A stretch of DNA of 64,000 bases from Sesamum alatum (Eukaryota; Streptophyta; Magnoliopsida; Lamiales; Pedaliaceae). The position numbers and the translations under genes are program-made. Below, in pieces: positions 23,436 to 34,899 of the stretch. Within the stretch, counting starts at the first letter, position 1. Each line of letters begins with the position of its first letter. Below the pieces are notes generated by a model, which saw only the letters and a program-made list of their open reading frames with translations, did not search any database and was not told the origin of the DNA. Where the stretch lies: assembly GCA_034509735.1 (NCBI GenBank), contig JACGWO010000006.1, forward strand, positions 7,579,001-7,643,000. The letters are read 5' to 3'.

Positions 23436-24605
23436 TTCAGGAACACGAAAATCTGTTTACAATAAGAACAATTAACTAAAAGGTGATCAAGGGACTCACC
23501 TTCTTGAGAGCAAAATAGGCAACGATTTGGGGCTTCAATTCTCCTTTGCGCCAGGTTATTGAAGGTAGGTAAGGCATTCTGGCATGATTTCCATCCAAAT
23601 ATCTTCAATTTGTTAGGGATATTATGCTACCAGAGAAAATTCCAATCAATCAAACTTGACTTGCATTCGTTGCGATCTTGGTCAATAAGAGAGAAAACTC
23701 TCAAATCTGTCGGGATTGTAGCACTGGAATAACTTGGAAATTTGGTGCTCCTGGTAGCCATATGTCCGTCCGCACATTAATTCGCTCCCTATTACCGACC
23801 CTTCATCAAGAGCCCGTCACAATCTGCTCACGTGTACCAATAATACTTCTCCATGTGAGAGATAGGCGTCCGCTTAGGCCGACATGAAAGAAATCAGACT
23901 GTCTGAAATATTTGGCTTTAAAAACTCTGGTGGCTAGGGAGACCGGGTGTTGAACAATAATGCCATACCTGTTTTGCTAGCAGGGCGTCATTAAAGGTTG
24001 CAAGTTGTCAAAATCCTAACCTACAAATTCCTTTACGCTTGCATATTCTCCTCCGAACAACCCAATAAGTTCGATGTTCGCGTTTGTTATTCCACCAGAA
24101 ATCAGCCAACATACTTTCCAATTGTCTAACGAAGGTAAGGGGTAACTTAAAGCACGACATTGCATATGGGGGAATAGATTGGAGTATTGCTTTAATGAGG
24201 ACCTCCTTTCCAACTTGGTTTAACAGCTTCGAGTTCCACCCTGAATGCGTTTCCAAATTTTCTCATGCTTGGACCTACCACCTACTGATGGAAGTCCCAA
24301 ATACTTGTCGTGTTTCTCGACCACCCCAATTCCAAGAACATCAACAAGGGCATCTCTATCAACTAAATTCACATTCCGGGTAAGGACCATGCTCGAATTC
24401 TCAAGATTCATCTTCTGGGCCGAGGCTACTTCGTCTAAAAAAGAAGATGAGAAACCTCCTGCATAGCACTCAAAGAAGCCTCACAAAAAACTAATGTGTC
24501 ATCAGCAAACATGTGGGAAATACAAGGCGCATCTCTAGCAATCTTGACACCCTTAACACAATAGAACTCTCAGCCTCCCTAAACAAACCACTCAAAGCCT
24601 CAGAA
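23436..24605 (-). mobile_element. LINE fragment: end of RT plus zinc-binding RT domain
   Basis: On the minus strand, from 24605 downward: an RT catalytic motif read as HMFADDTLVFC (about 24490-24520), then KYLGLPSVGGRSK (24220-24411), LLNQVGKEVLIKAILQSIPP (24008-24256), and the zf-RVT domain CLFCSQEGESLDHLLVNCSY (about 23470-23550). The order is that of plant L1-type LINE ORF2. Both ends are cut: it begins inside RT and stops inside zf-RVT with no poly(A) tail. Frame changes separate the motifs, so it is inactive. It lies between two parts of the Tat-like LTR. Confidence 0.85.
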
Positions 24606-24885
24606 CAAACAAATCACTCCTAAACTTTCTCTCGATTTTCAGCATGTTTTTATCATATTTTTACACTCTACACGATTATTATCTCTTTATCTTCGTATTT
24701 CATCACTCCATTCGATTATTACACCATTATTTTGAGTTTCCTATTTATTTATCCAGTCAATCAAATTACTGATTTAAGTATCGAAGTGCAACCCTCTGTT
24801 TTACAGGTTAGTCCTACTTAGATCTTAAGATTTCACTGAAAATCTTTTGATCATTGTGGTGTTGCTCGACTTGGTACACATTCAT

Positions 24886-25689
24886 TCCACATTCATATTA
24901 TTTTATATTATTTTAAATTATCCTTCTTTCAACTTATCATAATTTATACTATGTATAAAGCACTAGAATTTGCTTTAAAAGGAGTATCTAGCTTCAAAAG
25001 AACTAACTTGGTGTGTTTAAATACCCCTTATGGGTATTTATAATTTTTCAAACAACGAATAGATATTTATAATTATGTCAAACTTCAGAAAACGTAGATG
25101 TAATATACCCTAAAATTAATTAAACCAAATACCCTTGTCTAGAGAGTAATATCTGTATAGTTTTTTTTAAGTTCTTTCTTTTCTCATTTCATATTACCTA
25201 AATTTTTCCCCTTTTCTCTGACTTCACTTGTCATTTAAAGTCTTTTATCTCTACTTCTTTATTTTCCTTCTTTGAAAATATATTATTCATACTTGAAACA
25301 TTGTTATTCTTTTGACTTATCATAATTCAACAAATTCATTAAAAAATAGTTGAAAAGTGCTTAATTTCATATAGAAAATTTAGTAATTTTCTGCAATTAT
25401 ATCTTTTGAAAATTCAAATACAACCGTCAAGTTCCAGCAACAAGAACTCCTTGAATTTCATATTTGGGAAAGATCCATCATGCCACCCTTTGAACTCATC
25501 CAATAGGATGATGAGCAAGAATGAAGGGGATATAATGTGATCAATATAAAACATTAGAAAATTATGAAAAAACATATCTTTTATCATTGAATCAACCAAA
25601 GATGAAATTTACACAAGTGTGGACATTGAGGAAATATCTGTACACAAAGAACTCTCCATCTTATGTAAGCAACAAGAAAACATCTACCC
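24886..25689. other. AT-rich sequence without recognised genes
   Basis: I see no gene or repeat pair. The short minus-strand frame 25414-25599 lacks any motif. The stretch lies between the Tat-like LTR and the end of the TANGLED pseudogene, so it may include that gene's former 3' flank. Confidence 0.6.
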
Positions 25690-27194
25690 TCAGACCCTTC
25701 GAGGCGAGAACCGGATCGAGAAAGACATCGGTCGCTGCTTGAGTCCACTCATGATCTTCACCCCTCATTCTTCTGTACAGACTTTCTGCTTTCAGTTGGT
25801 GAAACCAGCCTGTTTGCCAGCCTAGATGGCGGAAAACGATCTCCGCAGCTTGGCTGCAGCCGATGATGCTGCCTTAGGCGATTTCTTTCCGGCCCGTTAG
25901 GCGAAATCGACAGAGGAGGGCTTCTTGATCTTCACTTGAACTTTGATGCAGCAGCAGCAGCAGCCTGAGGGGACTTGATCAAAACTTATGTGGAGTTTGC
26001 CGTTTCTTGCAATCACGGCGACTTAGTCTTGCAAAAGTTTTGATGATTTCTTTGTCGGCGATGAATGAAACAACGGGTTCGGGAATAGGACAGTCTTTCT
26101 AGCCCATGGCCTGTTCCTCGGGGAAACTCTGTTGGCTATGTACCTGCAATTCTCCTTATCACACTCTCTAACTCCATTCTGCACCGGTGACGATCCCTTG
26201 AAGTTTATTCTAGACTTAGCTCTTTGAAGAGACGGCACACCGGCCTCCGACCGTATCGTCTGCAGCACGACCTGTTTCTCTCTTCTCCTCCGTGCTTGAA
26301 GTCCCGAGTTTTCCAGACTAGGTGATCTCTGCTTTCTATTCTCAGCCAGTGGAGTTTTCGGGTCATCGGTTGCCGGTTTTCTGGGCTTGGAAGCCACTGC
26401 ATCCACTATTGTTTCTTGCAAATTGACTTGCTTGTAGAATTTCCCCATTGTTTTCTCCCAGAAGCATTGCTGGCAACGACATTCCTCTTCCACTCCTCTG
26501 GCACAGAAAGCAACATAGTATTTCAAACAATGTACTTAACGCAGAGTCAATCATTCAACAAATTTACAGCTTTGAATGCAAGAAAGAGAGGAAAAATCAA
26601 GAACCTGCACATATTGGCAGCTTCCCAGTAGGAGATCTTCGCGAATTAGCGTTCTTTATCCTTCGAAATCAGAATACAACCCAAAATTTCAATAAAAACA
26701 ACTTGGGATTTCCTTTGAATGCATCTAAAGCATACAGATCTGAAGAAATGAAGGGAGAGAGGGAGGAAATAGTTACCTGAGAGACTCCTGTTTAACAACG
26801 GAGACTTGTGCGTAAATAGCCTCTGCTACTACGAGGACTCAAACTCACACCAGACGCCATTTTTCTCCCACCATTGACTGTGTGCTGAAGCTCTTGCAAT
26901 CGGGCCATACACTTATCCACCTTCAACAAATATTCATACGTGAAATCCAATAAGACTAAAACCCGAAACATTCACCTGGAATTTTTCAAATCTTTTTACA
27001 AAGATCTCTTCTACTATGAGAAAACAGAACTGGGAATCAAGAATTATGAACTGGGACACTTTTAATTTGATGGGTTTTCTATATAATGTACTCACCTTCT
27101 TAACCGTTTCCCTGAGAAGAGTGGGGCTGAGGGGGGGCGGCGCCACCACCACCGCCGTCTTCCTCTGCTGCTTTGGTGGGCTTCTTGCAACCAT
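25690..27194 (-). pseudogene. TAN: TANGLED homologue, intron-containing pseudogene
   Basis: TANGLED is a plant-specific basic microtubule-binding protein that marks the cortical division site. Exons on the minus strand: exon 1 27194-27096 (MVARSPPKQQRK..., donor GTGAGT); exon 2 26920-26777 ([29 protein letters not shown]); exon 3 26660-26605 (IKNANSRRSPTGKLP); exon 4 from 26497 (MSLPAMLLGE, EILQASQFAR, later SLQRAKSRINF, ANRVSPRNRPW, KTVLFPNPLF, and near the end SGLKQRP and RFSPRRV before a stop at 25690-25692). These match family motifs in order from the N- to the C-terminus. Lesions are an extra base in exon 2 near 26793, an extra base in exon 4 near 26420, an in-frame stop at 26023-26025, and further shifts at about 25930-26000. 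Because introns are retained, it is not a processed copy. The family assignment is from memory of TAN motifs. Confidence 0.85.
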
Positions 27195-28580
27195 TCTGTT
27201 TCACACAAAGTGGGTGTTTCTTCTCTTCTTTCTCACACACTCAGTGCGTGTGAATCTCTCTACAAACTGAGGGGTTAATGTTTAGATGATTTCCTCGGAC
27301 ATCCAAGTGAGAAGGTCAACTAGTAGTTGGAATTGGAACGCCACTTTTTTTGTGTTAACGGATAGTATTATCGTGTGTTGCTCCAACGGTCGAATTCTTA
27401 GCGGAAAGAGAATACGCATATAAACGGCTCCTCCACTCATTTATTTGTATTTAATAAAATGAAATAATTAAGGTACCGTTTAAGGGGAAAAGCGCCTTTG
27501 GACTTTTTCGTATGTGGGATACGGCTGTCACTGGCAAGGGAATTGGAACCCCCATTTTCATTTCTTTTTTTTTTTCTTTCCCGGTTATTAATTTTTTGTC
27601 GTGTAATTATAAATCGTTAGTATTTTTTGTTAGATAACTTACTCCATTTTACATCATTTCGGTTCTTTTCGATAAATTTAGTCATGTATTGATAATTTTG
27701 TCCGACCTATTGTTAAAGATAAAAAATGAGATCTACTCAGTGTGAAGAGGACCAAAATTGTCAACACATGACTAAATTTGATAAATAAAAAAAGATCAAA
27801 ATTCATGACTCAATTCATCAAGAAAAAAGATTACATGTGTAAGTGGAGTAAATTACAAAACCAAAAATACTAATAATCTATAGTTACAGGACAAAAAATA
27901 TTATTTATCTATTTTTTTGGATTAATACTTTTTATGGGATAATAGTTATATTGGATTTGATTAGATAATAATTTGATTTTATGTGGATCCATCTAGGAAT
28001 AGAGAATTTAATGTGAGTCGTGGGTAGGAACATTAAATCTTGGTATAGGAGGATTGTATATGGAATTATCATAAATGATATGGTATAAAGTAGATACGGA
28101 AAGATATGATATGATTAACTAACTAAAAATGAAAAATAAAGAATAAAATACGACTACTATTTTTTTTTAAAAAAATGTTTTTTGATTAAGAAAAACTACT
28201 ATAAAAATATAGTATTAAGTAGGGTTTAATTTGTTTTAATGATTAGGATAAATTTTGGTCAATTTAGGTTATGTTATATTATGTTTACTCGTATATACAT
28301 GAGAATGAATGATCAAAACGTGATGATGTATAATTCATTATTTTGGTGAAACAAAATTAGGATAATTAAATCATATCTGCAAGTTTATGTGGGTACTGAC
28401 CAATAGTACATCATCATCCCAATTATTTGCTTCAATTTTAGGTATAAATATTATGATTCATGTTTAAATCGTCACCATAATTATTAATTATTGATTCATT
28501 TATGGGCAGATTATTATGTAATTAAAGGTGTGATGCGATGATTTGGTAAAGAGGGGAAGCAATTGTTGTTTACACTAGTG
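27195..28580. other. Former upstream region of the TANGLED copy; no genes seen
   Basis: AT-rich. It begins with a CT-rich stretch (CTTCTCTTCTTTCTCACACA, about 27210-27240) that could be the 5' untranslated region of the pseudogene. I found no further gene or TIR pair. A passage near 27650-27850 contains short inverted-like segments (AAATTTAGTCATG and CATGACTAAATTT), perhaps an old MITE core without definable ends. Confidence 0.5.
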
Positions 28581-28918
28581 GGTAAAATTACACTTTTAGT
28601 ACGTTCTTCAATACATTTAGTCTATGTTTTATGAGATTTTCAAAATGGTCTAAAAATTGAAAAAAAGTCGACACATTTAATCCTTAATAGTCTCAACTTG
28701 AGAAAACTCGACACATTTAGTCCTGCACTTTAATGGGATTTATAGGACTATATGTGTCGAGAGCTTTCAATCTTTTGGAACCATTTTGAAAATCTCGTAA
28801 AGCATAGGATTAAATGTGTCGATTTTTTTCAATTTTAGGACTATTTTGAAAATCTCGTAAAGCAGAGGAATAAAAGTGTTGAACTCCCTATCCTATGGGA
28901 CTAAAAGTATAATTCACC
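28581..28918. mobile_element. Mutator-type MITE, 338 bp, with 9-bp TSD
   Basis: The ends GGTAAAATTACACTTTTAGT and its imperfect inverse ACTAAAAGTATAATTCACC bound a fold-back body with long inverted segments (GAGATTTTCAAAATGG near 28640 against CATTTTGAAAATCTC near 28781; GTCGACACATTTAATCC against GGATTAAATGTGTCGA). Flanks ACACTAGTG (28572-28580) and ATACCAGTG (28919-28927) match at 7 of 9 positions, a Mutator-length target duplication. No coding potential. Confidence 0.75.
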
Positions 28919-28949
28919 ATACCAGTGTAGTGATTCCGTGCAAAAAAAA

Positions 28950-29440
28950 ATGGGCTAAAAGACAATTTAACCCCTATGTTATTGGAATCGTGCAATTTAC
29001 CCCCTGTAAAAAAAATAAAATGCAAACCCCCCCCCCCCCTATATTGTTCAAATGATAACATGCTTCCTCGGTCCAAATTGTATTGTAGGTTTGAAATTAA
29101 AAAGACTAATTTGCCCCTCATTATATATAAATTTTAACGTTTGACTTTCAGTCCATTCTATAAAGAAAAACCCTAGAAATCGAATTGATTTGAAATCAAC
29201 CAATCTCCTTGTCCAAATCAACCAAAGAACTGTGATTAAGAGAGAGTGTTGTGAGGTTTTAGAGCTCCTGAGTTTTCTTCAGAGTGTTATTCTATGTAGA
29301 ACGGAGAAAGATGAAGACAGTGTGAAGGCGAAGAAAAATGCAAAGACTAGTGAAGGCGAAAGAGAGGTTTTCAGTGCGGTTCTTCAAAGATGAAAGAAGG
29401 CGAAGGATTAGGGTTCTACTGGTGGAAAAAAAAATGAAGG
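28950..29440 (+). mobile_element. MULE-like terminus with leader-like sequence (one end only)
   Basis: GGGCTAAAAGACAATTTAAC and GTGCAATTTACCCCC (28952-29005), a C run, and AAAAGACTAATTTGCCCCTC (29099-29118) resemble the subterminal parts of the MULE at 33391-34759. The following sequence (AAAACCCTAGAAATCG, then AGAG-rich) looks like a plant 5' leader and includes a 67-codon frame at 29190-29393 without a known domain. No matching second terminus was found, so this may be a truncated MULE or a captured gene leader. Confidence 0.35.
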
Positions 29441-29515
29441 TATGTACCTTTTTTCTTATTTGAAAATATTTCATTTAAAAGCTGGAAAAATATTCAAGGG
29501 TTGTTGGGCCCATTG

Positions 29516-29962
29516 TCACAAAATACATTGACGGGGAAAAACGGGGGAAGGGATTTGGACCATCCAGTTGGCACCATGGGCCCATTTTGCAACTCCATGT
29601 GCCAATCCATTACAGATTCGTGGAATTTTCCTAAGGTTCCATTTTGGTTTTGCGATCCCAGATTTCTCTTTGATTTCCTGAACGTCCATCTTAGTTGTTC
29701 TATCCACTGTATCAATAGGGCCTTTGATCCACTTAACAACTTCTGCTGAATCTGTTTCAAAAATAGCCTGCTCAAAGTTGCTATCATTAAGTTTATGGGC
29801 CGCAATTCGAATAGCACGAGTTTCCACCGTTGATGAATCATCCACAAAAATTTCCATGGCATATGCATAAATAAGGAAGTTGTCTTGATTTCGAAATCGT
29901 GAAGGCCGCCGCACATTTACCAATCTTTGACGGCAAGAATCAATATTTTACTTTGACAAAAC
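29516..29962 (-). pseudogene. LINE RNase H-like domain
   Basis: Frame 29516-29923 reads MEIFVDDSSTVETRAIRIAA, FEQAIFETDSAEVVKWI and NLRKIPRICNGLAHGVAKWA, the order of the plant LINE RNase H (RVT_3) domain: residues equivalent to the acidic catalytic set, then the NxxAHxxA-type end. The domain removes RNA from RNA-DNA hybrids. The 5' portion is in a different frame. Confidence 0.85.
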
Positions 29963-30289
29963 TCAGAGCGGTGAATCCATTCGCAATTGTCTTGATTCAT
30001 TGTTCTCTTTGAGTTCGTGCACAATAATGCTGCTCGTTTTTGCTTTCTGATATTCCTTGCAAGAGCTTCCGGCGCTTGGCAACTCTTTCTCGTGGTTACG
30101 TCGTTTCCGTGCTCCCAGATTTTTTAGTTCCAACATGACGGTCGCCCATGCCGTTATGAATTTTGTTAGATGCTTCTGTCCGGAAAGAAGATAGGACTTG
30201 GGTTCGTGATTCCATGAACCACTCTCTAACTTGCAAGTGAGAATACAGGCATGAAGTCTCACTTGCCATTTAGAGAGTGGCCAAACTCT

Positions 30290-32200
30290 TTCGAAAAGGG
30301 GCAATCCAGGAAGAGATGATGCGAATCTTCAACCTGCAATTGACAGATGGAGGACATTTAGGATTCTGAATTTGAAGAATTTGCTGCAGCTTACCTCTTG
30401 TTGGGACTGACGTCAAACAGACCCTCAAATGAATATTTTAAGTCTGTTGTGGAGTTCGAGTTTTCCAAAAATTCTTTATGCCTGATGCGTTGGGACTCTT
30501 CATTTGTGGAGATGGTTTGGTTTTGGATGACTTGGAAGGCCATCTTGGTTGTGAATTTTTCCCGACTTGGAAGGACCCAAAATGCGTTGTGGGTTTCCGG
30601 TGAGTTCGGAATTTGAATTTTGCAAACTTCTCGACATCACTTCATTTGGAAACATTTGGCTTAAAGGTCCCATTTCCATTTTGTTGTGTCCTCCGTAATC
30701 AATTCAGAACACAAACGTATTGCCATTGTTCACCGAATTTCCTGGTGCTGGGATGGATAAAATTCTGGAATGTTGGTATCCACGGTCTTCCCATATTCGG
30801 AGTCGTGTTTGGTGTGACACTGGGAACAAGCTCCAATTAGGATAATCTTTTAGCACTTTAAGACATCCTGCCAAATCCATAAGTCGCTTCTCACCTGCAA
30901 CAAAGAATTAAGATCAGTTTCATGTTTGAGATACTTTGCACAAAAAGTTTTACACCACAGCTTGTTTGTTTTTTGCACTGAATTCCAAGAGATATTTGAG
31001 ACAAGTCTTTATTAAAGTCGTGGAACTTTTGGAGTCCAATCCTCCTTTGCGTTTTGGTTGACAGATTGAATCCCATGATTTTAAGCGATGAATCTGGTGT
31101 TGTTTTCAGATTGGTCATTCTTCCACCAAAATCTCCGAAATAATCGCATCCAATTTGTTGCCAAATTTTCTTTGGGAGATACATGTGGAAAATTTGGTAG
31201 ACTGGGAGGGCTTGAGCAACATTTTTTATAAGGATCAGTTTCCCCGCCTTTGACAGATTTTTTGCTTCCCACAATCCTATCCTGATTGTTCATTTTTTTA
31301 ATTTCTGGATGGCGGCTTGCAGAACGGTAGTCCAAGATGTTTTGCCTTTGTGGTGCCATTCCGGCATTTGGAGGATTTCACGAAGGATTCGCGGGCACCT
31401 GTTTGGAACGTATTCATTAAAGTGGATGAAGGATTTCCGGCTATTTGCAGCTTGACTCGACCATAGTTCAAAAGTGGACACAACATCGTTTTAAACTGTT
31501 TGAGCATCTTCAACCTCTGCCCCTGCAAAAAAATGGTCAAGTCGTCAGCATAGAAAAGATGAGAGATAGATGGGCATTTCTGCAAATTTTAAACTCCTTT
31601 AATGTTTCACAATTTCTTCCTCAAGCATATAATAATCTAGACAAAACTTCAGAGCTCGTAAAGAAATAAAGAAGTAGGGGAATAGTGGGTCTCCTATCGT
31701 AATCCTCTTGAAGGCCGGAAAGAAAACCATATGGTGCTTGCTCTATTTACCAAAAGTGAGAAGCTAGTTGATGAAATGCATCAAATTCAGCGCATATTCC
31801 TGTTTTTTCCAAGATGTGGATTAAGAAATCCCATTCAACACCGTCATAGGCCTTTGTTAGGTCAATCTTGATGGCCATGTATCCTTTCATTCCCCTTTTC
31901 TTATTCAGATAGTGCATGATTTCGTGGGACAGTATAGAGTTTTCATTTATGGTCGTCTCGGGACAAAGCCATTTGGAAAGGGGAAGATTAGTTTTGCAGC
32001 AGTGTTTCATTCGGTTGGCGAGGATTTTGGAGATCACTTTATAGTGGTATTGCACAAGCTTATTCGGTCGGAATTGTTCCACAGTTCTAGCTTTGAGGCT
32101 TTTCGGACATGAGGTGATGTAGGTATGATTGATGGCTGAAAAATATTGGCCGTAGGTAAAAGAAGTGGAGGGTAACATCAATGACTTTGTTCCCCACCAA
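30290..32200 (-). pseudogene. LINE reverse transcriptase and zinc-binding domain
   Basis: Frame 31747-32181 has VISKILANRMK, TINENSILSHEIMHYLNKKR and IKIDLTKAYDGVEWDFL. Frame 31298-31585 has the catalytic box HLFYADDLTIFL. Frame 30891-31274 has LSKAGKLILIKNVAQALPVY. The zinc-binding end reads VEDSHHLFLDCPFSKE near 30300-30345. At least four frame changes occur, so no full enzyme is encoded. Confidence 0.9.
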
Positions 32201-32519
32201 TATGCCAGAATTGTTTAAAGAAAACTCGTGGAAGAACCTTGATTCGCATCCCCATCTTCTAACCACAACTCTGTTATGGCCAAAATTTTTTTGTTTCCAT
32301 TTCAATTCCAATCTTTTGAAACTTTCAATCCAGCTCACTTTGTAGATTTTCAGCCTCCATTATGTTCTCCCTAGTTTGTTCCATTCTGTGTAATTCGTCC
32401 AATTTTTGTTTGATAAAGTTGATCTTATCCTGGCACCAACTAAAGGTCTTCTGTTCCACTTTCTGAGTTTGCCGTACGGAAGAGCTTTAGCAGATTATGT
32501 TAATATTTTCCCTCGTGAA

Positions 32520-33345
32520 CCTGTCACATTAGATAAACATGTCACCATCAACAATCAACATTTCACAAGAGAAAGTCTCTGCCAACCAAGACATATCTTT
32601 GAAGAAAATCAATATGATTTTTTCCCAATTTGAGTGAGTTTCCAAGACTAATGGGCAATGATCAATATAATGGTGGTTTTTAAGATGGATAATATGAGCA
32701 TTTGGGTAAAGAAGACACCACTCGCTATTTGCTACCCCCCTATCAAGTCTAGATTGAATATTTGCACTACCCAGGTGTTTACTAGACCAAGTGAAGTTAT
32801 GTCCTGAGAAGCATAGATCAATGAGATTACAAAGGCCAGCTCGTCTCCTAACAATTCCTCGAGCGCAGAACGACAAGTTTACCCCCTTTCTCATTTTGAG
32901 ACAAAACAGCATTAAAGTCCCTCCATGAAGGCCATAGTCCATCAACGAGCTGACAATATCAATTAAGGGGATTGCCAAAACAGGGGTTTCAAAATAGGAA
33001 TAGAAGGACAATTACCCCAGTAAATTGCCAAGGATGAGGGTTCGCATTGAGGAAAATTAAAGCATTTATCATCCAGGGTTAGTCAAAATAATATTTATAG
33101 TGATGCTGGGGGACCAAGCAAGGCATAATCTCCCAGCTTTATTGAAAGCAGGGATAAATTCAGAAAACGTGAAGAATTAGCAGTTTGAAGGATTGAAGAA
33201 ATCTTATTGGTGTGTTTCGTTTTAACTTCGCAGAAGAAAGATTGATGTCAGGCTTTGAGAGTGAAGGATGTCCCGTAGCATCTTCTTACCTCAGCCGGGC
33301 CAACCCACGGCAATTCCAAGCGATTATCTTCATTTGTGGATCAAT
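32520..33345 (-). pseudogene. LINE endonuclease (APE-like)
   Basis: It begins MKIIAWNCRGLA (about 33335-33300), the canonical N-terminus of plant LINE ORF2. It continues in frame 32529-33011 with LCNLIDLCFSGHNFTWSS, SRLDRGVANSEW and IDHCPLVLET, the C-terminal half of the endonuclease fold. It would nick target DNA for target-primed reverse transcription. It is broken by shifts near 33020-33300. Confidence 0.88.
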
Positions 33346-33390
33346 CCCGTGGCCCTTCGGGCCCTCAAAATTGGTCGATCAATCCTGTTT

Positions 33391-34759
33391 GGCTAAACTT
33401 GAGACAATTTACCCCCTGTTATTTTTCCCGAAAAAAAGCTGAAAAACCCCCCCCCCGTGTTTTCAAAATAAGCAAAAAACTCCCCGTGTTTTGTAAAACT
33501 CAGCATAAAACCCCCATTCCGTAAGAACTAACGAAGGTGTAGAACACGCGCGTCTGATTTTGGAGTTTAATCCTTTTTGGCGTCCTCACAACAATTTTTT
33601 TGGGGCGTTTATGACTAAAATGCCCCTATATGACTATATATAATAGTCTGCGACAAATTGACTTGTTTTTAGTTTGTTCCCAATTGAGCAATTTTTGTAC
33701 TTCATGTCTCTAAACAATAGAAATATTTTTAAATATATTATATTTAAAACATAGGGGAAAAAGTATATAAATGTTTTTTAAAAATTTTTAAAATTTAAAT
33801 TAAAATTAATTAAATTACAACACAAAGTTTAGTATTCTAAATTATTTTTCAAAATTTAAATATCTTAAACAAATATCAATATTAATAACATAAATTATCA
33901 AACAAAATATTAAACAAACTATAAAAAAAATTATACATTATTAAATAGTTTAAATTATTATATATTAAAAATATTAAATAAATTATATTTAAAAATATAA
34001 ATTAATGTTAGAAGTATTAAAAATAAAAATTTGATACTTCCGTTAATTATTTTTAAACTTTTGAAATGTTTAAATGAATTTATTTCAAAATTTAATTAAT
34101 TAAATTTTTTTGTCATTTTAAATTAAAAACTAAAAATAAAAAAAAATATAAAAGAAGAAAATGGAGCAGACGACGGCTTCCCCCAGATTAGGGGCGACGA
34201 CGATTACGCCCAGATCCGTTGGGCGACTGCGGTACCCAGAACAAATCTTCGTCGCCCCTTCTTGGGTGGGGCGTGGGGGGTGCTGGGGTGGCAGTTGGGG
34301 TAAAGGGAGGGCCGCGGTGGGGAGAGGGGCTTTGAGCGCCGGGGGGAGGGGGAGGAGATAGAGGGAAGGGGTGGGGGGTTTGAAGTAAATTTTTGTTAAT
34401 TTTTAAAATAATAATTTTGTATTCTATAATATATATTTAAAAAATTAATAATCTAAACCGTAGATTGTTTCAAAAATTTAATAATATGACACAGTCGAGA
34501 TTAATTTTAGACTTTAACGGCTCTCATATAATCAACAAAAGATTCTACAAACGGTCATTCAAAATAAAAAAATAAATATATAATATGTAAGGACATAACG
34601 GTTATTTATCAAAAAATTTTAACGCCGTTAAGGACATGTAAACGGAAAGGGCAAATTCAGCTACGTTTAAGAAAATAGAAGGGTTTTTAGCCAATTTTCA
34701 AAAACAGAGGGATTTTAACTGAGTTTTCAAAATATAAGGGGGTATTATGCAATTTGGCC
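33391..34759. mobile_element. Non-autonomous MULE (1369 bp) inside the LINE, with 9-bp TSD
   Basis: Ends GGCTAAACTTGAGACAATTT and, inverted, GGCCAAATTGCATAATACCC. Flanks ATCCTGTTT (33382-33390) and ATCCTATTT (34760-34768) agree at 8 of 9 positions. The subterminal regions are rich in C and G runs and the body is very AT-rich (33750-34150). The exception is an abrupt GC-rich block at about 34160-34380 with a 66-codon plus-strand frame beginning MEQTTASPRLGATTITPRSV that becomes glycine-rich. No transposase. The block could be captured host DNA (Pack-MULE style). Confidence 0.82.
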
Positions 34760-34899
34760 ATCCTATTTTTTGTTTCAATTTCATTCCATGAACAGTGGGC
34801 TTAGCTTCCGCAAACTTCCAGTGGTTGCCTTTCGTCTAGCACTGCTTGAATTTACTCCTTGCTTTTCTTTTCATTCAAAACGACTCTCTTTTTTTTGAA

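Larger units (their letters stand above)
17480..24885 (+). mobile_element. Tat-like gypsy element with gag but no pol, nested insertions
   Basis: A plus-strand element with gag (17640-18385 continuing at 20728-20916), a 45-bp minisatellite (about 20926-21720), a purine tract AGGGGGGCATT (21908-21918) and a 3' LTR beginning TGTAGACA (21919). Between gag and PPT there is no protease, RT or integrase, so it is a gag-only non-autonomous form (TR-GAG-like). Three later insertions split it: a solo chromovirus LTR in gag, a MITE in the LTR and a LINE piece in the LTR. No 5' LTR is visible upstream of gag, so the left boundary is arbitrary and the element is probably truncated. The Tat assignment rests on the gag motifs and the LTR style. 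Confidence 0.75.
21919..24885 (+). repeat. 3' LTR of the Tat-like element, split twice
   Basis: Pieces are 21919-22023, 22933 to about 23435, and about 24606-24885. The first follows the PPT. The second holds a TATA box (CTATATAAAC near 23215) and GTCAAAGTCAACGTC-type repeats typical of such LTRs. The third has ACTGATTTAAGTATCGAAGT and TTTTACAGGTTAGTCC and ends GACTTGGTACACA, a style I associate with Tat R/U5 ends. The pieces are separated by a MITE and a LINE fragment. The third piece is assigned by recognition only, because no second LTR is available in the window. Confidence 0.6.

Noticed and set aside
26023..26526. 167-codon minus-strand frame as a separate small gene
   Set aside because: It is the main exon of the TANGLED pseudogene read after a frameshift. 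Its ATG lies in the preceding intron.
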